Origin: HXMU1420-13 sp965228545
GTDB taxonomy: Bacteria; Bacteroidota; Rhodothermia; Balneolales; Balneolaceae
DNA: 64,000 nucleotides
Assembly (NCBI GenBank): GCA_965228545.1
Contig: OZ245822.1
Coordinates: 2,356,001 to 2,420,000, forward strand
Reading direction: 5' to 3'
Shown: positions 52,135 to 60,687 of the stretch, in pieces
Position numbering within the stretch: the stretch's first letter is position 1
Layout of the letters: each line of letters starts with the position of its first letter
Notes under the pieces: model-generated
Seen by the model: the letters and a program-made list of their open reading frames with translations, nothing else
What the model was told of the DNA's origin: nothing
Database searches by the model: none
Position numbers and translations under genes: made by a program

Positions 52135-53250
52135 TTAGTCGTTGGGAAAAAGAGATTTATCAATGCCCGGTATAATTTTCAATGCATTTTTGTAATACAC
52201 CTTCTTAAGTACTTCATCGGGTAAATTCATTCCATACATTTTCCAGAAAGCATGTCGTTTGCGGAAATAATCGAAATATTCATCGTCGCTTTCTAATACC
52301 CTGAAATAAGTATGAAATTCAACAGGCCGATAAGTGTCTTTACCAAATAGAATCCGATCCTGATATTTGATAAAAAATTCCTGAGCAAATCGGGGCTGTC
52401 TACCTAATTCTGCGATAATAGCCGCCGTTTCGGTATACACATTAGGAAACTCATCGAGGTGTTCTCCTAGGCGTTGAAGGTCGTTAGCCATCCATCCAAA
52501 ATGTGCGTTGATAAAGGTAGTTTCCGGGTGTTTTCGAAATACATTCCATTGCTCCTGCATCACCACTTCCCAGCTTGGGTATTTGGTTGAATCACCTCGG
52601 TGACGACTTGGGAATTGCTTCATTTCCAGCCAGCGCTCATTCTTTTCGTCTATGGGCTCCCAGAAAACGGCCGGTTCTCCGGTGTGGATGAGTACAGGAA
52701 TTCCTAACTCGCCACATTTCGCCCAAACCGGGTCGATACGTGGATCATCTGTTTGAATCCGATTTCCTTGGGAGTCGGTAGCAGTAAGTCCGAGGTTCTT
52801 GAAAATCTTTAGGCCACGCGCCCCATTATCGTAATCTTCCTGAAGTTGAGCGACTGTTCTTTCGGTCCAATCAGGATCATCGATTCCATCAAAATTGATA
52901 TTCGCGAAAATGATGAATCGGTTTGGGGCTGTTTTCTGTGCAGCATCTGCCATTGCTGCAAGTTGCTCACCGGAACGCCCACTAAGGTTTACAAGCACTT
53001 GAAGATTTAAACTGTCCATTTCAGCTACAGTCTGACTTAAATCCATGGTTGCCATTCGCCACAAATGGCTGTGAACATCCACATACGGATACTTAGCACG
53101 AACCACTTCTTCACCCGGAATGATGAGTGTTGATGTCGGTTCGTACTCTTCAAAACTCATGGTCATTTCAGAATGATCATGCTCTTGGGCTAATACAGGA
53201 GCAGAGAGCAGTAAAAAAGTAAAGCCGAATAGGAAAGTTATGAGCTTCAT
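52135..53250 (-). CDS. Amidohydrolase family (amidohydrolase_2-like) protein, exported
   Basis: 371 aa with a signal peptide (ends PVLAQ). TIM-barrel metal ligands: the H-x-H of YVDVHSHLWRM, then His in PVLIHTGEP, TFINAHFGW, and Asp in ILFGKDTYRP. This pattern fits the amidohydrolase_2/decarboxylase group. Substrate unknown. The start codon shares a base with the stop of the Wzi-like gene upstream, so the two are translationally coupled. Confidence 0.85.
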   Translation of the reverse strand: MKLITFLFGFTFLLLSAPVLAQEHDHSEMTMSFEEYEPTSTLIIPGEEVVRAKYPYVDVHSHLWRMATMDLSQTVAEMDSLNLQVLVNLSGRSGEQLAAMADAAQKTAPNRFIIFANINFDGIDDPDWTERTVAQLQEDYDNGARGLKIFKNLGLTATDSQGNRIQTDDPRIDPVWAKCGELGIPVLIHTGEPAVFWEPIDEKNERWLEMKQFPSRHRGDSTKYPSWEVVMQEQWNVFRKHPETTFINAHFGWMANDLQRLGEHLDEFPNVYTETAAIIAELGRQPRFAQEFFIKYQDRILFGKDTYRPVEFHTYFRVLESDDEYFDYFRKRHAFWKMYGMNLPDEVLKKVYYKNALKIIPGIDKSLFPND

Positions 53251-55007
53251 TAGAATGCCTTGTTAACTATTGGAATTTTGTTGATAAAACGCTGAACACC
53301 GGGATAAAAATACACTTCTAAGCCACCGAGTAGCATGTTAAAATCGCCAATTTGCCCCCCTTCGATCATCATTCTTTTTCGATAATCAGCAAAAACTTTT
53401 ATGCCTCTGAACGGCTCAATCTCAAACTGAACTCTAAATGTGTTCCATCGATGGATGTCGCCTGAAAATAATAGTACAGTATCTTCACCGCTAGTTTGGC
53501 GCCCTTCAAATAGATCGCCACCAACATCTTGTAATAAAAAACCATTTGAATCAACTATGTTGTAGCCCTTTTTAGCATTGGCTAAAGAAAATTCAAAAAA
53601 GGATCGCCAGGGTAGCCACTGTCTTATTGAAATAAAATACTGTCTTGAATTTGGGCCAATACTGGGGCCAAGTGGTGAATCGAAGTCTGAGTAAGTGTTT
53701 AGATAGAATTTATGAGTATAAAAATATGGGTCAATTTGAGAGAACTCAGCATTTAAAATAGTTGATGTAGGCAAAGTTAAATTCATCCCAAATTGATAAC
53801 TAACTACTGATACATCCGTATCGCGTTTATTTGTGGGTACAAAAATGTCACTAAACGACCAGAGATCGTCAATTCCTATAGTTGAATACAATTCTAAGTT
53901 ACGAAGAGGCCTTATCGTCCCGTCAAAGAACCAGATAGGATTATCTTTGTCATTTGTTTCAAATTCGCCAAGCCGTAAGGGAAAAAGGGGGTTTAAATAA
54001 GTTAATTCAATTGGTCGATTGGAATACGTAAGTGATTCTGTAAATGCCATTGAGATCCATGGGGCTGGAGTAAGCTGGATTCTGCGTAATGCAAACCATT
54101 TTTGGGGAGATACCCTGCTAATTACGCCAGGAAAACCCTCTAAAGTTACTTGTGTAGGTTCTGTACTTAGTGCTCCATGTAAGAAAGTGTATTGGAAATA
54201 CTTAGAATCAAAGTTTACACGTACCCAATCGAAATTCCCCGCTTCTTGCCTTAGAATAGGAGCTTCATTACCTCTATTTCCTATTATGAGATCTCCGTTT
54301 CCAATATGAACACCTAATTGTTTATAACTAAAAGTTGCGAAAGCTTCTGCGTAAACAGTAGAGAGTTTTCCATCTTGTCGACCATCAAATGTTTGACCCC
54401 ATTCTGGATGGTAACGAAATTGACCGGCAGTAAATGAATATGGATTAGAAATTTCTGCATGCGCGCCAAGTGTATTGTAAATAGTGCCGTAAGTGCGAAG
54501 TGTTTTGTAGGTGATGTCGGCTGCTTGGGTGTAATTATTAAGGGGGTCGTCAATAATAAGTGTTCCACCACCAAATGAATAATCAACCACCCAATGTATA
54601 CTATCCGTAAAGAACACGAATAAATGCGGTTCTTTATCGGAGAACAGGAATTCTAGTTTACTTTTTGCTGAGGATAGAATATCGTCTTCCCACCCTTGCA
54701 AATAAGTTTCTTTAGCATCAATCTCTAGCTGTTCTACAGAAAACTCTTGTTTATACCACTTCAATAGCCTCGAATCAATGCCATTTAGTTTTCCAGAATT
54801 TTCAACCTGTTGTAAGAAACCGTTTATTTGTTTTCGAGTAAGAGGCAGGGCTTCGTAGCTGTAATTCGTAATATTACCCTTAACACGTTGAAGATGTAAC
54901 CACTCGTACACTTGGTGACTGGCAGGTACTAACGATACTTGTGATTTTAACCCCGTAGAAAAAATAAAACTAACTACGAATATTAAGAGTAACCTCATAG
55001 CAAACAC
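53250..55007 (-). CDS. Wzi-like capsule-assembly outer-membrane barrel protein
   Basis: 585 aa; the start may be Met4 (54998). Signal peptide ends GLKSQ. The N-terminal helical segment VYEWLHLQRVKG...LPLTRKQINGFLQQVE and the following barrel, with SFTAGQFRYHPEWGQTFDGR, ALRRIQLTPAPWISMAFTESLTY and a C-terminal FADYRKRMMIEGGQIGD, resemble the Wzi family that binds capsule at the surface. No capsule synthesis genes lie near, so the function is less sure than the fold. Confidence 0.65.
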   Translation of the reverse strand: MFAMRLLLIFVVSFIFSTGLKSQVSLVPASHQVYEWLHLQRVKGNITNYSYEALPLTRKQINGFLQQVENSGKLNGIDSRLLKWYKQEFSVEQLEIDAKETYLQGWEDDILSSAKSKLEFLFSDKEPHLFVFFTDSIHWVVDYSFGGGTLIIDDPLNNYTQAADITYKTLRTYGTIYNTLGAHAEISNPYSFTAGQFRYHPEWGQTFDGRQDGKLSTVYAEAFATFSYKQLGVHIGNGDLIIGNRGNEAPILRQEAGNFDWVRVNFDSKYFQYTFLHGALSTEPTQVTLEGFPGVISRVSPQKWFALRRIQLTPAPWISMAFTESLTYSNRPIELTYLNPLFPLRLGEFETNDKDNPIWFFDGTIRPLRNLELYSTIGIDDLWSFSDIFVPTNKRDTDVSVVSYQFGMNLTLPTSTILNAEFSQIDPYFYTHKFYLNTYSDFDSPLGPSIGPNSRQYFISIRQWLPWRSFFEFSLANAKKGYNIVDSNGFLLQDVGGDLFEGRQTSGEDTVLLFSGDIHRWNTFRVQFEIEPFRGIKVFADYRKRMMIEGGQIGDFNMLLGGLEVYFYPGVQRFINKIPIVNKAF

Positions 55008-55057
55008 TTTAATTAAAAGTGAGTAAAAATACCCATTCTACGGTTCTTTAAAACAAA

Positions 55058-55082
55058 AAAGTCCGTTGTGTAAACGGACTTT
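55058..55082 (-). terminator. Terminator of msrA
   Basis: AAGTCCGTT-GTGT-AAACGGACTT hairpin with a T run on the minus strand after msrA. Confidence 0.82.
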
Positions 55083-55091
55083 CAAAAAGGG

Positions 55092-55718
55092 TTAAAAAGC
55101 AGGATTATCTTTTAGAAGATAATCGAACTCTTTTTTGAATTTCTTCACTTTAGGTGCAATCACAAAAGAGCAATACCCGGCATTAGGATTATTCTCAAAG
55201 TAGTTTTGGTGATAATTCTCAGCTACATAATAATTGGTAAGTGGTTCGATGGTTGTAACAATCGGATCATCCCAAAGATCAGAAGCGTCTGTTTTCTTGA
55301 GTGATTGTTCAGCGATGGCTTTTTGCTCATCGTTGTGATAAAAAATCACAGAGCGATACATTGGGCCAACATCATTACCCTGACGATTTAAAGTAGTTGG
55401 ATCGTGGGTGTGCCATAAAACTTCGAGCAATTCCTCGTAGGTGATTATCGAAGGATCAAAATGTATTCTGGCAACTTCAACATGACCGGTTCGCCCGGAT
55501 GTAACTTGTCGATATGATGGATTTTCTATATGTCCGCCGGAATAACCGGATTCCACATGAACAACACCTTCAACCAGTTCATAAATTGCTTCCACACACC
55601 AGAAACATCCGGCGCCAAAGGTGGCCTTTTCAATATTTTGAGTTTTTTCCATTTCCTGAGCCTGTAATGTCTGTATTCCAAATAAAGAGAATAAGACTAT
55701 GAATAAATATTTTTTCAT
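55092..55718 (-). CDS. msrA: Peptide-methionine (S)-S-oxide reductase, exported
   Basis: 208 aa. A signal peptide (ends TLQAQ) precedes the MsrA domain. The catalytic Cys is in GAGCFWCVE; the domain also shows SGYSGGHIENPSYRQV, GHVEVARIHFDP and HDPTTLNRQGNDVG, and ends with NPAF. It repairs oxidised methionine in envelope proteins. Single gene with its own terminator. Confidence 0.95.
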   Translation of the reverse strand: MKKYLFIVLFSLFGIQTLQAQEMEKTQNIEKATFGAGCFWCVEAIYELVEGVVHVESGYSGGHIENPSYRQVTSGRTGHVEVARIHFDPSIITYEELLEVLWHTHDPTTLNRQGNDVGPMYRSVIFYHNDEQKAIAEQSLKKTDASDLWDDPIVTTIEPLTNYYVAENYHQNYFENNPNAGYCSFVIAPKVKKFKKEFDYLLKDNPAF

Positions 55719-55795
55719 GAGTTCAATTTTCTAATGAAACTGTTTACAATCAAAATAACATTCCATGTTGCCCAATGTTGTAACGAAAGTATTAC

Positions 55796-55829
55796 AAAAA
55801 AAGCTCGCTTCTGAAATGAAACGAGCTTT
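55796..55829 (-). terminator. Terminator after tRNA-Leu
   Basis: AAAGCTCG pairs with CGAGCTTT around a 12-nt loop, followed by T on the minus strand directly after the tRNA. Confidence 0.8.
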
Positions 55830-55835
55830 AATAAG

Positions 55836-55919
55836 TGCTCACGAATGGAGTCGAACCATCACGGGATTTCTCCCACACGCCCCTCAAGCGTGCGCGTCTA
55901 CCAATTCCGCCACGTGAGC
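55836..55919 (-). tRNA. tRNA-Leu (anticodon GAG)
   Basis: Acceptor GCTCACG (55919-55913) pairs with CGTGAGC (55843-55837). The anticodon stem CACGC/GCGTG encloses TTGAGGG, giving GAG. A variable arm (TGGGAGAAATCCCG) marks it as class II. CCA not encoded. Confidence 0.93.
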
Positions 55920-56113
55920 ATAAAAAAAGTCAATAATTCAAAACAGTCAATCGGCGCTCAAGTGGTTATGTCAGGGTTTCTACCATTCCAACTTTTAGTC
56001 GAGAGTCTAGCCATTCCCATGTTCCAGGAAGTTCTAAACGTAGTGGAAGTCACGTGAGCTTTGCAAGACTTCAAAGATAGAACTTTTCCACTGCAAAATT
56101 CAACGAAAATAAA
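55920..56113. other. Non-coding region upstream of tRNA-Leu
   Basis: About 190 bp without a credible gene. A copy of the tRNA 5' end (CACGTGAGCT at 56052-56061) recurs, and on the minus strand GGAATGG occurs twice in a tRNA D-arm-like context. It may contain decayed tRNA pieces; no fold could be closed. Confidence 0.4.
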
Positions 56114-56139
56114 AAACCCGACTTGGTTTAAGTCGGGTT
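56114..56139 (-). terminator. Terminator of the Spy-like gene
   Basis: AACCCGACTT and AAGTCGGGTT with a T run on the minus strand directly after the gene. Confidence 0.85.
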
Positions 56140-56144
56140 AACGC

Positions 56145-56579
56145 TCACTTATTTCCTTTATCGGAATAAGCTCTCAGGCGTTGGCGAATATCGAATTGGA
56201 TAGCTTCTTTCTTCTCTAGATACATGGCATATTGCTCTTTTGAAAGCACCTCATGCAAGGCTAATTGGTGTTCATTGCGCAAATCACGCATTTCTACCAT
56301 TCGGCGCTGGCGATTCATTGAAGCTTCTCGAAAATCTATACGGCGTTTAGCGAAATCTTCGTCGATAATTTTGATTTGCTCTTTTTGAGCATCTGTTAGA
56401 TTTAGATATTGATCAAACACGGCAATATGCGTTTCAGAGCGCACCTCAGTTGGAATATTCAGCATTTGTTGCCGGTCTTGTTGCTGCCCTCTATTCCCAC
56501 GGCCCGGCTGTGCAAGTGCAGTGGCAGAGAAAAGGGCGATCAGTACTATAATTGATAAAGAAATGTTAATTCGTTTCAT
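56145..56579 (-). CDS. Spy/CpxP-like periplasmic protein
   Basis: 144 aa with a signal peptide (ends ALAQ), a Gly/Arg/Gln-rich linker and a helical domain with an LTxxQ motif (LNLTDAQKEQI, about 61-71), then a long amphipathic helix rich in Arg and Glu. This is the layout of small Spy/CpxP-type chaperones that bind unfolded or metal-exposed periplasmic proteins. No two-component partner adjoins it. Confidence 0.65.
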   Translation of the reverse strand: MKRINISLSIIVLIALFSATALAQPGRGNRGQQQDRQQMLNIPTEVRSETHIAVFDQYLNLTDAQKEQIKIIDEDFAKRRIDFREASMNRQRRMVEMRDLRNEHQLALHEVLSKEQYAMYLEKKEAIQFDIRQRLRAYSDKGNK

Positions 56580-56660
56580 GATATTTTATTTGATGAGTTA
56601 GCGACCAAGCATTTTCAACTCACCAACATGACGATTATGAAACGAATTTAGTTGTAAGGT

Positions 56661-57209
56661 TTATTCGCCTTCTTCTAATTGTCGGCGGGCATATTCGTTA
56701 TCAGGATCAATTTTTAATGCTTGTTCGTAATAAGTAGCAGCTTTGTCATCCTGTCCACCTCGTTTAATCATATCTCCCATTAATATCCAATTTTCAGGAT
56801 CGCGTGGGTCGGCTTTAATTCGGCCAATTAAGTAGGGAACGGCTTCCTGTCCTCGGCCGGTCATAAGCATTAACATCACTTTATTGCGATGTGCGCCGGG
56901 CAAATCCCCTTTTTCAATTGCCGCATCAAAATCAGATTCCGCATCTTCAAGCTTTTCTTGTTGCATAAACAAGTTACCACGTAAATTAAGGTAAGCAGCA
57001 TTATCCTCGCCAAGTTCAATGGCTTTATTAATGGCTTTTTCACTTAACTCGAACTGATTAAGTTGTTGAAAAATCAACGCCTCTAAGTAATAAGGTTCGT
57101 GTGCCTCAGGCTGTTCTTTTTGCAATTCTCTTGCAGTATCTAAACTGTAATCAATGTCTTTGTCTCTAAAAAGTTCGAACCCTTTATTTAGCTTTTCCTC
57201 GAAATTCAT
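56661..57209 (-). CDS. TPR protein, cytoplasmic
   Basis: The frame opens at 57326, but the upstream part overlaps the DUF4834 gene in another frame, and Met at 57209 (MNFEEKLNKGFELF) is the natural start, giving 182 aa. It contains about four TPR units (YYLEALIFQQLNQFELSEKAI, AYLNLRGNLFMQQEKLEDAE, NWILMGDMIKRGGQDDKAATYYEQAL). No signal peptide. Generic scaffold; partner unknown. It starts 4 bp after the DUF4834 stop. Confidence 0.8.
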   Translation of the reverse strand: MNFEEKLNKGFELFRDKDIDYSLDTARELQKEQPEAHEPYYLEALIFQQLNQFELSEKAINKAIELGEDNAAYLNLRGNLFMQQEKLEDAESDFDAAIEKGDLPGAHRNKVMLMLMTGRGQEAVPYLIGRIKADPRDPENWILMGDMIKRGGQDDKAATYYEQALKIDPDNEYARRQLEEGE

Positions 57210-57213
57210 GAAT

Positions 57214-57402
57214 TTATTTTGTGTTGTCGGATAAGTCTTCGTAATCGGCATCTTCAATCTGATCCAGATTTCTTCGTCTGGTGCGGGATCGAGGCCGTGG
57301 CGGTGTAAATTGATTTTTTCGCCCACAGGAAGGTAAGAACATTCGGCGTATATATCTTGAAATCACCCAGAATAGGATCAAAAAGAAAAGAAGTTTTAAC
57401 AT
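57214..57402 (-). CDS. DUF4834-like small membrane protein
   Basis: 62 aa: one N-terminal transmembrane helix (MLKLLFFLILFWVISRYI) followed by a basic, then acidic tail ending DYEDLSDNTK. This is the layout of the small DUF4834 proteins of Bacteroidota. It fits exactly between the kinase stop (2 bp) and the TPR start (4 bp), which supports a real gene in the operon over the long alternative frame. Confidence 0.65.
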   Translation of the reverse strand: MLKLLFFLILFWVISRYIRRMFLPSCGRKNQFTPPRPRSRTRRRNLDQIEDADYEDLSDNTK

Positions 57403-57404
57403 AA

Positions 57405-58046
57405 CTAAGGGGCAATGTGGATATGAGTGTTCGAGTGGATGGGTCGCTCAAAGATTTGCTCCTCGATGTACGAAAAATGATCCGGATTATTTACAAAATC
57501 AATTTCTGTGGCATTGATAAAAATTACCGGAGTGCGATTGTAGTGATAAAAAAAGTGATTGTACGCGTTGTTCAAATCTCTTAAATAATCAGGCGTAATA
57601 TGCTGTTCATAATCGCGACCTCGTTGGTCGATGTTTTGCATCAGGCGATCAACGGATGATTGTATAAACACAACGAGATTTGGTTGTGCTGCAATTCCTG
57701 TCATGATATTAAAAATGCTGTCGTAAAGTGCTAGTTCATCCTGATCAAGATTAAGCCTTGCAAAAATCCGATCTTTATCAAAAATATAATCCGAGATGGT
57801 AAGTTGATGGAATAAATCGCCACTCATCATGTTTTGCTGTTGCTTAAACCTGCTGGCCAAAAAAGCGAGCTGCGTTTGAAAAGCGTAGCGCTCTCGGTCT
57901 TCGTAAAACTTAGGTAAGAATGGATTATCCTCGAATTCTTCCAGTACTAATCGCGCTTTGCGGCGTTCTGCTAATAAATTTGCGAGCGACGTTTTTCCAG
58001 CTCCGATTACCCCTTCAATTGCAATAAAATCCAACGATGTTGACAT
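57405..58046 (-). CDS. Deoxynucleoside kinase
   Basis: 213 aa. Walker A in EGVIGAGKTSLANLL, DR-containing lid and substrate motifs (ERYAFQTQLAFLASRF, IFDKDRIFARLNL), and the DRLMQNIDQRGRDYEQ segment match deoxyadenosine/deoxyguanosine kinases. It phosphorylates deoxynucleosides in salvage. It lies in the folB-folK-dNK run (3 bp after folK), an order common in this phylum. Confidence 0.9.
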   Translation of the reverse strand: MSTSLDFIAIEGVIGAGKTSLANLLAERRKARLVLEEFEDNPFLPKFYEDRERYAFQTQLAFLASRFKQQQNMMSGDLFHQLTISDYIFDKDRIFARLNLDQDELALYDSIFNIMTGIAAQPNLVVFIQSSVDRLMQNIDQRGRDYEQHITPDYLRDLNNAYNHFFYHYNRTPVIFINATEIDFVNNPDHFSYIEEQIFERPIHSNTHIHIAP

Positions 58047-58049
58047 ATT

Positions 58050-58538
58050 TTACCAGTTCAGCGAAGTTTTTCGGATGGACATTTCGGGAGCGTCTTTGAG
58101 CAAGGTTTTTATCGGAATTCTGCGAATCGGATCTTCCCAATGCGGCTCGATTTCTTGAAGCGGTAATAATACGAATAATCGGGAACTGTATTCAGGATGA
58201 GGTATCTGTAAATTTGGCAAATTGATACGCTCATTTTCGTAAGCAATCAAATCCATATCAATGGGGCGCGCAGTCCATTTTGGATAGCGAGATGGTCGGC
58301 CTTGGCGATGCTCCTGTTGTTTGCATTGTTCAAATACCTGTAAAGCACTTTTCGAGGATTCGATGGAAACCACCGCGTTTAAAAAATCATAATTCGAAGG
58401 GCCAATTGGCTCAGAAATGTAAATAGATGATTTGGTAATTGGGGAATCGGAGAGCTCAGATAAAAAAACAGAAGCCTTTATTAACTGTGCATGCGGATCA
58501 TCAAGGTTCGAACCCAAGGCAATTATAATTCGGGCCAT
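58050..58538 (-). CDS. folK: 2-amino-4-hydroxy-6-hydroxymethyldihydropteridine diphosphokinase
   Basis: 162 aa HPPK: start IIALGSNLDDPHAQL, SSIYISEPIG, and RPIDMDLIAYENERI with IPHPEYSSRLFVLLPL; the two Asp of DMDL bind Mg2+. It transfers pyrophosphate from ATP to the pterin in folate synthesis. It overlaps the end of folB by 16 bp. Confidence 0.95.
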   Translation of the reverse strand: MARIIIALGSNLDDPHAQLIKASVFLSELSDSPITKSSIYISEPIGPSNYDFLNAVVSIESSKSALQVFEQCKQQEHRQGRPSRYPKWTARPIDMDLIAYENERINLPNLQIPHPEYSSRLFVLLPLQEIEPHWEDPIRRIPIKTLLKDAPEMSIRKTSLNW

Positions 58539-58885
58539 GACAAGGTTACTTCAGAATATTCGCAATTATGATCGATGGGTGGGTTAAGTTTACGAACGGT
58601 GACCTCAAAATCATTTAAGGATGGAAAAGTTTGTGCGATTTTTTCTCCAATCAGAAAAGCCAGGTGCTCAATCAGATTTCTTGAAGGTCCTAACATTACG
58701 TCTTTGGCACAATCGTGTAGTTTAGCGTAGTCGATGGTGTCTTCAAGATCGTCAGAAATGGCAGAGATTCGTAACGAGGTACGTATGGTAATATCCACCT
58801 CAAAATCGTTGCCGTTCTGCTTTTCGTGTTCAAAAACCCCGTGTAAGCCCCTGAATTTGAGGCCTTTCAACCTCAATGTATCCAT
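58523..58885 (-). CDS. folB: Dihydroneopterin aldolase
   Basis: 120 aa: LKGLKFRGLHGVFEHEKQNG at the start, DYAKLHDCAKDVM, RNLIEHLAFLIGEKI with the active-site Glu, and VTVRKLNPPIDH. It makes 6-hydroxymethyldihydropterin for FolK, encoded by the overlapping gene. It begins just 1 bp after the dnaA stop, which places it in the dnaA transcript. Confidence 0.93.
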   Translation of the reverse strand: MDTLRLKGLKFRGLHGVFEHEKQNGNDFEVDITIRTSLRISAISDDLEDTIDYAKLHDCAKDVMLGPSRNLIEHLAFLIGEKIAQTFPSLNDFEVTVRKLNPPIDHNCEYSEVTLSWPEL

Positions 58886-58886
58886 G

Positions 58887-60332
58887 TTAGAGGCTGGCTA
58901 CTTCGATTCGCTGATGCAATTCTTCGAGGATGCGCTTATGCTTCGGGCTGGTCAACATTCGTTCTTCCACTGTCGAAATTGCATGTATTACCGTAGAGTG
59001 ATCGCGCCCACCAAAATGCAAACCGATTGTTTTTAAGCTCGATTTTGTAAATCGCTTAGAGAGATACATCGCAATTTGGCGTGCTTCTACAATTTCTTGC
59101 TTTCGGGTTTTCTCACGCACCTTGTTGGTATCAATTCCGAAATAGTCGCACACATAATTCTGTATAGATTCGATAGAAATCTGAGTGTGAGATTCTTTCA
59201 CCATATCTTTTAATACACGCTTTGCCATGGCTAGATCGATATCGTCCATGTTTTGCAAGGATGCATGCGCAAGTAATTTAATAATAGCCCCTTCTAAATC
59301 TCGTACGTTCGATTTAAAATTATGTGCTATAAATTCAATAATTTCAGGCTCAATTTCGATGCCGTTATCGTTGGCTTTTCGTTCTAGAATAGCATAACGG
59401 GTTTCATACTCAGGCATTTGCAAATCGGCACTTAAGCCCCAGCTAAATCTGGAAATCAGGCGTTCCTCAATATCAGGTACATCTTTTGGCGCTCGATCGC
59501 TACTTAATACAATTTGTTTTCCTTCCTGATGGAGCGCATTGAAAATATGAAAGAACTCTTCCTGCGTTTTTTCTTTGCCGCTAAAAAACTGAATATCATC
59601 AACAATCAGTACGTCAATATTCCGATAAAACATCGAAAACTCACTGGCTCGGTTATTTCGGATGGCATGCACAAACTCATTCGTAAAAGCTTCTGACGAT
59701 ATATATAGTACCGATTTCTCATCACCAAACTTCTGCTTTACTTTATTACCGATGCTTTGAATCAAATGGGTTTTTCCTAAACCGGTAGGCCCATAGATGA
59801 AAAAAGGATTAAAAGAATTACTGCCCGGATTGTCTGCAATGGCCATGGCGGCAGAACGTGCTAAACGGTTGCAATCGCCTTCTATATAGCGCTCAAATAC
59901 GTAAGAACTGTTTAGGTTGGAATCGATCTTCGTTTTTTTGATTCCAGGAATTACAAATGGATTCTCAATTACTTCGGGAGAATACTCGGGGTAGCCATTA
60001 ATGTTTTGCGGCTGAACCGGTGGCATAGGGCGTTGGGGTAGGCGTACAGCACGGTTGTTTTCGAATTGCTCCGATTTTTCCATTAAAATTGAATACTCTA
60101 ATTTACCTTCGGGGCCTAATACTTTGGCAAGTGTTGAGCGAAGCATATTATAATAGTGCTCCTCAAGCCATTCGTACCAAAACTGGCTTGGAACCTGAAT
60201 CGTTAGCGTGTTATCAGAAAGGCTTACCGGTTTAATGGGTTCAAACCACGACTTAAATTTTTGATAGCTAATGTTATCTTTAATAATGTCAAGACAGTTG
60301 TCCCACGCTGTCTCTGCTGAAACCTTATGCAA
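58887..60332 (-). CDS. dnaA: Chromosomal replication initiator DnaA
   Basis: The frame is open to 60422, but the first about 30 codons cover a DnaA box and do not resemble DnaA. A TTG at 60332 follows GGAGG by 11 nt and starts LHKVSAETAWDNCLDII, the usual DnaA beginning, giving 481 aa. Domain I with KFKSWFEPIKP, AAA+ domain with Walker A GPTGLGKTH and Walker B VLIVDDIQF, and the C-terminal HTH with GGRDHSTVIHA are all present. It initiates replication at the adjacent origin. Confidence 0.93.
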   Translation of the reverse strand: MHKVSAETAWDNCLDIIKDNISYQKFKSWFEPIKPVSLSDNTLTIQVPSQFWYEWLEEHYYNMLRSTLAKVLGPEGKLEYSILMEKSEQFENNRAVRLPQRPMPPVQPQNINGYPEYSPEVIENPFVIPGIKKTKIDSNLNSSYVFERYIEGDCNRLARSAAMAIADNPGSNSFNPFFIYGPTGLGKTHLIQSIGNKVKQKFGDEKSVLYISSEAFTNEFVHAIRNNRASEFSMFYRNIDVLIVDDIQFFSGKEKTQEEFFHIFNALHQEGKQIVLSSDRAPKDVPDIEERLISRFSWGLSADLQMPEYETRYAILERKANDNGIEIEPEIIEFIAHNFKSNVRDLEGAIIKLLAHASLQNMDDIDLAMAKRVLKDMVKESHTQISIESIQNYVCDYFGIDTNKVREKTRKQEIVEARQIAMYLSKRFTKSSLKTIGLHFGGRDHSTVIHAISTVEERMLTSPKHKRILEELHQRIEVASL

Positions 60333-60687
60333 TGTTTCGTGTTCCTCCAGTACTAGGTTGATCGATTCAGTGAGTGAATTAGTTATCCACAGCAGATATT
60401 GACCCCATCTGCGAAAACTCAATTTGAAAATGATGAATTATTCCTCACTTGTCAAACTCGTAGTTCGCCGCGAATCAAAAGTTATCCACACTAAATCGAT
60501 TCGCTTAAAGTGTTGCTGCACAGTACGTTGTGTTGAAAATGGCAGATTTGTGAAATTTGTATGAAGTGCACGTAATATTAGCGTAACATACTATTCAAAA
60601 GGGAGTAGGCGGAAATAATTCTACCGGAGATTTTTTTCCACAAGTTTTCCACATTTTTTACAATGGTATGGTTTTAAAAAAATCAAA
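60333..60687. other. Candidate oriC with DnaA boxes
   Basis: Perfect TTATCCACA boxes lie at 60383-60391 and 60482-60490, and near-consensus TTTTCCACA at 60634-60642 and 60645-60653, all in the same orientation. Next to them is an A/T-rich stretch (60656-60690) suited to unwinding. Location between dnaA and prmC, on the upstream side of dnaA, fits a dnaA-linked origin. Confidence 0.7.

Noticed and set aside
55845..56057. A 70-aa frame overlapping tRNA-Leu
   Set aside because: It runs through the tRNA and non-coding sequence, and has no protein-like features.
57210..57326. N-terminal extension of the TPR protein upstream of 57209
   Set aside because: It is an out-of-frame reading of the DUF4834-like gene; the TPR pattern begins only after the Met at 57209.
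60333..60422. DnaA extended to the ATG at 60422
   Set aside because: The extra residues do not resemble DnaA and overlap a perfect DnaA box; the TTG with a good ribosome-binding site is preferred.
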